14,170 bases of DNA from the NCBI GenBank assembly GCA_020860885.1, contig JAJBTS010000435.1:1-14170 (forward strand), written 5' to 3'. This DNA comes from Bacteroidales bacterium (GTDB lineage: Bacteria > Bacteroidota > Bacteroidia > Bacteroidales > Azobacteroidaceae). The position numbers were made by a program, and so were the translations under genes. Below the pieces are notes generated by a model. The model was not told the origin of the DNA, searched no databases, and worked only from the letters and a program-made list of their open reading frames with translations. Below, in pieces: positions 8,508 through 14,170 of this stretch. How positions within the stretch are numbered: position 1 is the stretch's first letter; every line of letters starts with the position of its first letter.

Positions 8508-10230
8508 AATATGTCCTGTCGTTTATTTTTTTTCTTAAAATCTCCTCGTTTGTTTCTTCCTGGGAATCTTGTTCCATAGAAAGAGCTTTTTCCCATTGGC
8601 TAACCGCTTTGTCTACGTCGCCTGTTTTGTATAAGATATCACCGTAATGTTCATAAAGCACCCTTCCCGGGTTTTTTTCTTTGGAAATAGCGCTTTCGAT
8701 ATAAAATTTAGCCAATGAATAGTTTTCTTTTTGGAAGAATACCCATGCATACGTATCCAGATACGTCGAGCTTTCCGGTTGCAGTTGAACCGCTGTAGCA
8801 GACAGCCGCTCGGCTTTATCCAGACTTTCTTTATTAACAGCTAATTGATATGCATAGTTGTTCAGGACATTTACATTCATATTATTTAACTGAATGGCTT
8901 TCTCGTAATTCGAGTAAGCCTCTTTTTTGTTACCCAGTTGAAAAAATATGTCCCCCATTTGTCCGTAGAAAGTAGATTGTAATGCTTTTTTGTCATCCGG
9001 AATGTATTCAAGACCCTCTGTGTATGTTTCCAATGCCGCGTTCAAATCTTTTTTCAACATATAAGCCGTTGCTTTATAGAAATAGAATTCCGGAACATCA
9101 GGGAAATGAACCATAGCCCTGTTGCAAAGAGAAATGATTTCATCCGCATTGTTTTCCTGAATGGCGATTTCCAGCAAAGGCATCCATGCCGTCAGTTCTT
9201 CCGGAGTAGCTTCCGTAACCACCTGGAACTGGAATTTCGCTTCTTCAATTTTACCCTGAGTTAAAAGAAACTGTCCGTAAAGAGTATTTAATTCTTTTTC
9301 CTGAGTATGTTGTTCCATGAGTGTTTTGAATAAAGAATCCACAGCATCCATATTCTTTTTACTTCTGTAAAGAGTTTGAATATATCTGCTTAATATACCC
9401 AGTTTCATTTCAATGGCAAGTCCCGGATTCTTCAAAGCATTTTCAATTTGTATGATGGCTTCCTCTTCCTTACCTTCCATTTCATAATAATTAGCCATGG
9501 AGAGGAAGTAAAAAGGATTGTTCGGATCTATCTTTATTGCCCGGTTGTAGAAAGAGAGAGCTGTTTCTTTTTGATTTTCCGATAAGTAAAAGTCTCCCAG
9601 AAGAATAAGATATTTCGCCTCCGCAGGGAATTTCTGTATCAACTTATCTATTTCTTTCACTGCTTTCTCTTTATTTCCGGAAGTCATATACAACTGGTAC
9701 TTTTGCATAGAAATAAATTCATTGATTCCTATGTTGTTTTCCAGTCCGTTCAAGGCATTTATTGCTTTTTCCACATTTACGGTAGGACCTTGCAGATACA
9801 ATTCCGTTAAGGAAATATACAATTCGAGATTCTGCGGATCTTTTTTTACTAACTCTTCGTATATCTGGATGGCTTCGTTAACCTGACCTGTCTGGCGATA
9901 CAGGTCCGCCAAAGCTAATTTATATTCAAAGTTATCCGGACTGTTTTTGACTGCTTGCTGAATTGCCTGCAGGCCGAGTGAATTGTTTCCCAATTCGAAA
10001 TAATAATTGCTGATCTCATACAGAGCAGCCGCGGAAGTCGAATCGATATGTAAAGCATGCTGCAAAGCGTTGTATGCATGGGTCATTTCTCCTTTTTGCT
10101 TCAGGCGAAGCGATTCCAGGAAGAAATAATCGAATTTCAGCTTATCCTGCCCGGTCAGTTTATCACTGTTTCCGGCAAAAACAGAAACACAGAGAATACA
10201 CGATAAAAGCAAATAAATGTATTTTTGCAT
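8497..10230 (-). CDS. Exported tetratricopeptide repeat (TPR) protein
   Basis: 577 residues. A signal peptide (1-19, ending VFA-GN) sends it to the periplasm, or to a membrane-attached state. The rest is almost wholly TPR helix pairs with about 34-residue spacing, for example near residues 53-86 (AAALYEISNYYFELGNNSLG), 87-120, 203-236 (LLGDFYLSENQKETALSFYN), 237-270, and again near 420-455 and 520-555 (YGDILYKTGDVDKAVSQWEK). A middle part (about 270-400) has more divergent repeats. TPRs act as protein-binding scaffolds, and no catalytic domain is visible. Its stop overlaps the DUF4292 lipoprotein start by 11 bp, and dut ends 16 bp upstream. It probably works with the lipoprotein and EnvC at the envelope; this is inference from gene order. 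Confidence 0.88.
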   Translation of the reverse strand: MQKYIYLLLSCILCVSVFAGNSDKLTGQDKLKFDYFFLESLRLKQKGEMTHAYNALQHALHIDSTSAAALYEISNYYFELGNNSLGLQAIQQAVKNSPDNFEYKLALADLYRQTGQVNEAIQIYEELVKKDPQNLELYISLTELYLQGPTVNVEKAINALNGLENNIGINEFISMQKYQLYMTSGNKEKAVKEIDKLIQKFPAEAKYLILLGDFYLSENQKETALSFYNRAIKIDPNNPFYFLSMANYYEMEGKEEEAIIQIENALKNPGLAIEMKLGILSRYIQTLYRSKKNMDAVDSLFKTLMEQHTQEKELNTLYGQFLLTQGKIEEAKFQFQVVTEATPEELTAWMPLLEIAIQENNADEIISLCNRAMVHFPDVPEFYFYKATAYMLKKDLNAALETYTEGLEYIPDDKKALQSTFYGQMGDIFFQLGNKKEAYSNYEKAIQLNNMNVNVLNNYAYQLAVNKESLDKAERLSATAVQLQPESSTYLDTYAWVFFQKENYSLAKFYIESAISKEKNPGRVLYEHYGDILYKTGDVDKAVSQWEKALSMEQDSQEETNEEILRKKINDRTYYEE

Positions 10231-10246
10231 TCAAAGTTCTTTATAG

Positions 10247-10678
10247 TTAGATTCCAGTATGCCCGAATCCTCCGGCTCCACGAATGGTTTGTTCCAATTC
10301 GTTCGTTTTTTCCCATTCGATCCTTTCGTGTCTGGAAATCACCATCTGGCAAATTCTTTCTCCGTCGGTAATAGTGAAAGGTTCTTTGGAAAGATTGATC
10401 ACTATTACTTTGATCTCTCCCCGGTAGTCGGAATCGATGGTTCCTGGAGAGTTCACCAATGAGATACCATATTTGATAGCCAGTCCGCTTCTGGGGCGTA
10501 TTTGCGCTTCGTAACCTACCGGTAATTCGATAAATAATCCTGTGGGTATTAAAGCCCTTTCCAGAGATCCCAATACAATCGGTTCGTCGATATTTGCCCT
10601 TAGGTCCAGTCCGGCAGACTGAGCAGTTTCGTATTCCGGTAGCGCGTGTCTGGATTTATTGATTACTTTAACTTTCAT
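10247..10678 (-). CDS. dut: dUTP diphosphatase (dUTPase)
   Basis: Hydrolyses dUTP to dUMP and pyrophosphate, keeping uracil out of DNA and supplying the dTMP precursor. Counted from the ATG at 10678 it has 143 residues, the usual size of the homotrimeric enzyme, with all five motifs: AGLDLRA (22-28), RPRSGLA (61-67), [12 protein letters not shown] (76-87, catalytic Asp in this motif), GERICQMVI (106-114) and the C-terminal [10 protein letters not shown] (133-142). A longer frame begins at a GTG at 10699, but that codon overlaps a good -7 promoter box (TAACTTTG) and adds seven non-family residues, so the inner ATG is preferred. It is the first gene of the long minus-strand run. Confidence 0.96.
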   Translation of the reverse strand: MKVKVINKSRHALPEYETAQSAGLDLRANIDEPIVLGSLERALIPTGLFIELPVGYEAQIRPRSGLAIKYGISLVNSPGTIDSDYRGEIKVIVINLSKEPFTITDGERICQMVISRHERIEWEKTNELEQTIRGAGGFGHTGI

Positions 10679-10698
10679 TGCGATGTTTTTTATTTGCA

Positions 10699-10706
10699 CA
10701 AAGTTA
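10699..10706 (-). promoter_or_regulatory. Putative -7 promoter box for the dut operon
   Basis: Minus-strand TAACTTTG matches the Bacteroides -7 consensus TAnnTTTG exactly and lies 20 bp before the chosen dut ATG, giving a short leader. I found no clear TTTG at the -33 position. Confidence 0.5.
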
Positions 10707-10781
10707 GCAATTATGATTTATATATGCAGGATAGAAGAATAAAAAAAGCTTAACAGCACCTGATGCTTTTTGCTGTTCATG

Positions 10782-10813
10782 TTTGTTTTCCTAGATATAA
10801 TTTATTTAATTTG
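10782..10813 (+). promoter_or_regulatory. Putative promoter for the MBL-fold nuclease gene
   Basis: TTTG at 10782-10785 and TTAATTTG at 10806-10813 are 20 bp apart, as expected for Bacteroides -33 and -7 boxes; the -7 box has one mismatch to TAnnTTTG. The ATG at 10839 is 25 bp downstream. This promoter faces away from the dut promoter. Confidence 0.5.
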
Positions 10814-10838
10814 TAGTACGAACGCTAAACTATAAAAT

Positions 10839-12242
10839 ATGAAAATAGCTTTTCATGGAGCAGCAAGAACTGTTACAGGCAGCAAACATCTTATTACGTT
10901 AAATAACGGCAAAAAAATATTGTTGGATTGCGGAATGTTTCAGGGAATGGGGCCTCAGACCACTCCCCTGAATCAGAATTTCGGATTCGATCCCCAGGAA
11001 GTATCCTGCGTATTCCTTTCTCATGCGCATATAGACCATTCCGGTTTATTGCCCAAGTTAGTAAAGGAAGGTTTTAACGGGGAAATTTACGCTACTCCGG
11101 CTACCGTGGATGTGGCTCAGGTATTATTAAAAGATTCAGCTTACATACAAAAACAGGATATCACTTATCTAAATAAAAAGAGGAAAGAACAAGGACGGGA
11201 ATTGTTGGAGCCGTTGTATACAGAGCAAGATGTTGAAAAAACACTGGAATTATTTGTGCCTGTTCCTTATGGGAAAAAAGTAACCCGGGACGAAAACATA
11301 AGTTTCCGGTTTTACGATGTAGGCCATATTATCGGAAGCGCTACAACTTATTTAACGTTGAAGGAAGATAACAAAATAACCACCCTGGCATACAGCGGAG
11401 ATGTCGGAAGATACAGTGACCCCATCTTACATTCCCCGCAGGTTTTTCCTCAGGCCGATTATATAATTATCGAATCGACGTATGGTAATAAATTGCATTT
11501 ACCTATCGAATCCTATGCGGAAGATCTTTACGATAATATTATGGAAACCTGTATCGGGAAAAAAGGTAAGCTGATTATTCCGGCTTTCAGTGTGGGAAGG
11601 ACACAAGAAGTATTGTATGGGTTGAACGACCTGGAAATAGAAAAGAGACTGCCGGATATTAAGTATTATCTGGATAGTCCCATGTCTACTAAAGTTACGG
11701 ATATAGTAAAACAACATCCGGAGTCTTTTAACCGGTCTGTACAGAAATTGATGCTTACCGATAAAGATCCTTTCAGTTTCAAAGGCTTGAAATATATAGC
11801 GGATAAGAGAGAGTCGCAGGCATTGAACTCAGATCATTCGCCGATGGTGATCATCTCCGCTTCCGGAATGGCTGAAGCAGGGCGTGTAAAGCATCATATT
11901 GCGAACAGTATAGAGAATTGGCGCAATACGATTTTATTGATCGGTTATTGCGAACCTCAGTCGTTGGGAGGCCGTCTGAAGCTGCATCCGGAAACTGTAA
12001 CTATATTCGGTAAACCTTTTAATGTTAAAGCCGGCATTAAGTCTATAGACTCTATGAGTGCTCATGCCGACTACAACGATCTAAGCCAGTATCTGGCTAA
12101 TCAGGATCCACAGGAGGTGAAACAGGTATTTGTCGTACATGGGGAACCGGAAGTTCAGGCTGAATTCAAAAGAAGATTGAATAAGAAAGGTTTTAAGGAT
12201 GTAATCATCCCGGAAATACACCAGGAGTTCGGACTTTCCTGA
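10839..12242 (+). CDS. Beta-CASP metallo-beta-lactamase RNA nuclease
   Basis: Cytoplasmic, zinc-dependent ribonuclease of the beta-CASP group, related to CPSF73-like and Thermus TTHA0252-type enzymes. 467 residues. Metallo-beta-lactamase motifs: LLDCG (Asp30), HAHIDH (62-67), His163 in DVGHIIGSA and Asp188 in YSGDVG. Beta-CASP part: motif A with Glu212 in IESTYG, then ISASGMAEAGRVKHH (motif B, His352 or 353). The C-terminal RNA-specificity part has SAHAD (His409) and VVHGEP (His434). All metal ligands appear present, so it should be active. It lacks the N-terminal KH domains of the archaeal relatives and is shorter than RNase J. It stands alone as a single gene with its own promoter and a repeat-built terminator. 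The specific RNA targets cannot be read from sequence. Confidence 0.93.
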   Translation: MKIAFHGAARTVTGSKHLITLNNGKKILLDCGMFQGMGPQTTPLNQNFGFDPQEVSCVFLSHAHIDHSGLLPKLVKEGFNGEIYATPATVDVAQVLLKDSAYIQKQDITYLNKKRKEQGRELLEPLYTEQDVEKTLELFVPVPYGKKVTRDENISFRFYDVGHIIGSATTYLTLKEDNKITTLAYSGDVGRYSDPILHSPQVFPQADYIIIESTYGNKLHLPIESYAEDLYDNIMETCIGKKGKLIIPAFSVGRTQEVLYGLNDLEIEKRLPDIKYYLDSPMSTKVTDIVKQHPESFNRSVQKLMLTDKDPFSFKGLKYIADKRESQALNSDHSPMVIISASGMAEAGRVKHHIANSIENWRNTILLIGYCEPQSLGGRLKLHPETVTIFGKPFNVKAGIKSIDSMSAHADYNDLSQYLANQDPQEVKQVFVVHGEPEVQAEFKRRLNKKGFKDVIIPEIHQEFGLS

Positions 12243-12286
12243 TTGTACCTTTCCCTCCCTGTCTTATTTACATATTAATTCCCGTA

Positions 12287-12370
12287 AGTCCGGAAATTTA
12301 TTTTCTGAGTCTGAAAATATTTTTTTAGACTCTAAAGATATTTTTTCAGACTCAGAAAGTTTACTTCCGC
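12287..12370. repeat. Four tandem 21-bp repeats, AT-rich
   Basis: Units at 12287-12307, 12308-12328, 12329-12349 and 12350-12370 are each exactly 21 bp. Each opens with AGTC or ACTC, then a purine-rich part, then a T-run: for example AGTCCGGAAATTTATTTTCT(G), AGTCTGAAAATATTTTTTTA(G) and ACTCTAAAGATATTTTTTCA(G). A decayed fifth unit may follow at 12371. They lie between the convergent nuclease and MATE genes and include the hairpin noted separately. Confidence 0.75.
12302..12358. terminator. Terminator-like hairpin built from the 21-bp repeats
   Basis: TTTCTGAGTCTGAAAA (12302-12317) is the exact reverse complement of TTTTCAGACTCAGAAA (12343-12358), a 16-bp stem with a 25-nt loop. The loop holds TAGACTC, which can instead pair with GAGTC of the first arm, giving a shorter alternative hairpin. 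Its place between two convergent genes fits a two-way terminator, although there is no classic T-run directly after the long stem. Confidence 0.55.
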
Positions 12371-12415
12371 AGGTCTGGAGATGACCATACGAATACGACC
12401 GTGTCCTTTAATGAA

Positions 12416-13736
12416 TTATAAGGCTTTATTTTGCCATTTGTTCCTTTTCAGAAAGATTAAGGACAATGCAAGCAATACAACAACGTACAACTGTTCGGCA
12501 GTCCAGTAAAACGCCAGAGGTATGTTTGCAGAACGCGACAGCACAAAGAGATAGAGCAGATAGATCGTAATATTTATCATCTGGAATATAAATGCTATTC
12601 GTGTATTTCCTGTTCCGATTACCGTATTGCAATATATATAAGCCGGTACGGAAATAATAAATGTGGAGAGCATCACACAAAAGGGATAAAAAGCTGTCCG
12701 GACAACTGCCGTATCATTTGTAAACAATCCCAAAAGACTATCTGAAAAAATAAAGGCCAATACTATAAGCGGAATACCTATTGCATAATTCAACGCTAGG
12801 ATGCGTCGGCAAGCCGGCATCACTTGTGCTGCTCGTTTGGCTCCGATAAGGTTGCTCACCAGCGAAATCGTAGTTGTGGCAAAGGAGTTGACAATTACAA
12901 AAAAGAGCATCGAAATACTCCTTACTACGTTTGCGGCAGCCAGTTCGCATTCTCCTAAATGTTCAATCGCAACAAAGAAAAGAAACCATGGTGCGATACA
13001 AAAAAAGGATCGTACCATAGTCCATATGGATATATTTAGAAGATGGAGGGAGAGCTTAAAATCAAATACAGGACGCAATCCATACTGTTTTGAGTCTGTG
13101 TATTTCCACATATACAATGCCAGAAACAATAAGCCGATAAATCCGGCAAGCGAAGAACCGATAGCAGCCCCGCTAATCCCTAATCGGGGGGAATCCTGCT
13201 TTCCCAAAAATCAGTAAATAATTGAAGACGATATTGCATACTACCATAACAAGAGAGTTGGCAGTAAGAATTTTCGTTTGGGTTATTCCAATAAAATAGG
13301 CACGGATCGCTAAAAGCGGAAAGGCAAACAGATAACTATAATCCCGCCATTGTATATATTCTATAGTGGCCTGATATACATTATCCGAAGAAATTACCAT
13401 GCGAAGCAATAGAGGCGAAAAAAGTTTGGACAAGACGAAAACGATAACAGCAAATGCGGATAGAAAAATTAGTCCCTGATAAAATACTTTACCAATATCT
13501 TTGTATCGTTTTTCTCCGTTTCGTCTTGCTATTAACACCTGTACTCCGAGACTAAAACCGAAACCGAGCATATAAATGGCGGTATAATACATTGTGGCCA
13601 GTGCGGAAGCTCCTAAGTCTATTTGACTGACGTGACCCAGAAAAATGGAGTCGGTTAGGTTAATCAACTGTTCCATGAGCAGGCTCACCATTATGGGTAA
13701 GTTGATAAGCCAGATTTGTTTGTATGTATAGTTCAT
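12416..13736 (-). pseudogene. MATE-family efflux transporter, split by a +1 frameshift in a C6 run
   Basis: Inner-membrane multidrug/toxin exporter of the MATE family, normally 12 helices driven by Na+ or H+. The N-terminal half starts at 13736 (MNYTYKQIWLINLPIMVSLL, then EQLINLTDSIFLGHVS, the typical first helix and loop) and runs to LIFGKAGFP, after which the frame goes out and stops at 13175-13173. The C-terminal half continues in another frame as RLGISGAAIGSSLAGF to the stop at 12418-12416. The junction is a run of six C on the minus strand (13191-13186). With five C it would read GFPRLGIS and give about 439 residues, a normal MATE length. So one extra base breaks an otherwise intact gene. 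A sequence error, a recent mutation and slipped-strand phase variation remain possible. The leader carries a palindrome and a structured element. Confidence 0.9.
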
Positions 13737-13760
13737 TTGTTTTTATGAAATGGCATGCGT

Positions 13761-13785
13761 ATGCAACACTTTTAAAGTGTAGCAT
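13761..13785. promoter_or_regulatory. 25-bp near-perfect palindrome upstream of the MATE gene
   Basis: Arms ATGC-A-ACACTTT and AAAGTGT-A-GCAT flank a central T at 13773; the only mismatch is the A/A pair at 13765/13781. It ends 24 bp before the MATE start codon. The size and symmetry suit a dimeric repressor operator; with a one-base centre it is a poor RNA hairpin. No regulator gene is in the window. Confidence 0.5.
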
Positions 13786-13813
13786 AGCAATTATTAATAA
13801 TTTTATTGATTAA

Positions 13814-13900
13814 AACTCTGTGAGGGATACGGGCATAACAAACGTATACCGGAGAAAGACTCCCCGGCAAACCCGAAGCTGGATAGCTATATACAGAGTT
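13814..13900 (-). ncRNA. Possible structured leader RNA of unknown class upstream of MATE
   Basis: An 87-nt segment is closed by an 8-bp inverted repeat, AACTCTGT (13814-13821) with ACAGAGTT (13893-13900). Inside are ATACG/CGTAT (13827-13831 with 13843-13847), GGAG/CTCC (13851-13854 with 13860-13863, 5-nt loop), an AGCT/AGCT pair (13877-13880 with 13885-13888), and an alternative CGGG/CCCG pairing (13830-13833 with 13872-13875). It is richer in GC than the flanks and lies between a -7 promoter box (13940-13947) and the MATE start, so a cis-regulatory leader on the minus strand is the simplest reading. The plus-strand RNA would fold about as well. I compared it by eye with TPP, SAM, cobalamin, guanidine and c-di-GMP riboswitches and found no match. 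Confidence 0.4.
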
Positions 13901-13939
13901 GCCACTTCATAAATTGGACAATAGATTGATTTGCGAATG

Positions 13940-13947
13940 CAAAGATA
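13940..13947 (-). promoter_or_regulatory. Putative -7 promoter box for the MATE leader
   Basis: Minus-strand TATCTTTG matches TAnnTTTG exactly. It would start a transcript with roughly 195 nt of leader through the structured element and the palindrome. No good TTTG lies at the -33 distance, so it is tentative. Confidence 0.4.
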
Positions 13948-13992
13948 TGGATTTTACAGGAAATTACCGAGAGTATTCAGATTTCTACTTCT

Positions 13993-14170
13993 TTACCGGG
14001 TCAGTTTATACTTTTCAATTAAATAATCCAGATAAATAAAATCCATTTCTGCTGTCAGGATGTAAGTAGATGTTTCTTCCCTTAACTCAATGGTAAATTC
14101 CAGATGCTTTGGAGCCTTCCATTTCTCACTGACATTTTCGTAAGTATGTTTTACTACATTTAGTGTATTC
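13993..14170 (-). CDS. C-terminal fragment of an unrecognised protein
   Basis: An open minus-strand frame enters from the right edge and ends at TAA (13995-13993), giving the last 58 residues, including EKWKAPKHLEFTIELREE and MDFIYLDYLIEKYKLTR. The mix of charged and hydrophobic residues looks like a soluble protein with a beta strand pair followed by a C-terminal helix. Base composition and codon use resemble the neighbours. No family is recognised and the start lies outside the window. The MATE promoter box is just downstream, so the two genes are probably separate units on the same strand. Confidence 0.55.
   Translation of the reverse strand, partial: NTLNVVKHTYENVSEKWKAPKHLEFTIELREETSTYILTAEMDFIYLDYLIEKYKLTR

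Noticed and set aside
10679..10699. Longer dUTPase start at GTG 10699
   Set aside because: It overlaps a good -7 promoter box and adds residues outside the family alignment; ATG 10678 gives the standard length.
13814..13900. Integron attC site or a known riboswitch
   Set aside because: The ends do not fit the attC core sites (RYYYAAC/GTTRRRY), and the conserved boxes of TPP, SAM-I, cobalamin, FMN and guanidine-I elements are absent by eye.

Overview
The window looks like chromosomal DNA from a member of the Bacteroidales (Bacteroidota), perhaps a Parabacteroides- or Dysgonomonas-like genome. The evidence is a GT3-type glycogen synthase next to a DUF3417-bearing glucan phosphorylase, a DUF4292 lipoprotein with a TPR protein and EnvC, promoter boxes close to the Bacteroides TAnnTTTG / TTTG pattern, and A-rich translation starts without a strong Shine-Dalgarno. 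The genus is not resolved from sequence alone.

Layout. (1) 1-4232, plus strand: glycogen synthase, cut at the left edge and interrupted by an in-frame TAA at 122-124, then alpha-glucan phosphorylase; a glycogen synthesis/breakdown pair. (2) 4233-4571: a convergent gap holding heptamer repeats, a strong hairpin terminator and about ten degenerate 22-24 bp tandem repeats. (3) 10678 down to 4572, minus strand: a tightly packed eight-gene run reading dUTPase, TPR protein, DUF4292 lipoprotein, EnvC-like murein hydrolase activator, queC, queF, a small outer-membrane beta-barrel protein and a 51-residue FeoB-associated-type Cys-rich membrane protein. ATGA and 11-bp overlaps suggest translational coupling. 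The only sizeable gap in the run (between envC and queC) holds a 34-nt element that fits the preQ1-I riboswitch fold. (4) 10679-10838: a divergent promoter region. (5) 10839-12242, plus strand: a beta-CASP metallo-beta-lactamase RNA nuclease, followed by four 21-bp tandem repeats that form a terminator-like structure. (6) 13736-12416, minus strand: a MATE-family efflux transporter split by one extra base in a six-C run. (7) 13737-13992: its leader, with a palindrome, a possible structured RNA and a promoter box. (8) 13993-14170, minus strand: the C-terminal end of an unrecognised protein.

How the parts work together. The first genes store and mobilise glucose as glycogen. The long minus-strand run joins nucleotide-pool cleaning (dUTPase), envelope and cell-separation factors (TPR, DUF4292, EnvC) and two steps of queuosine-precursor synthesis (queC, queF). 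The riboswitch candidate would let the queC-queF part respond to preQ1 while still being transcribed from upstream. No CRISPR array, insertion sequence, tRNA or rRNA was seen. The most interesting items are the preQ1 riboswitch candidate, the tandem-repeat blocks at both convergent gene junctions, the unidentified structured leader before the MATE gene, and two broken genes within 14 kb.
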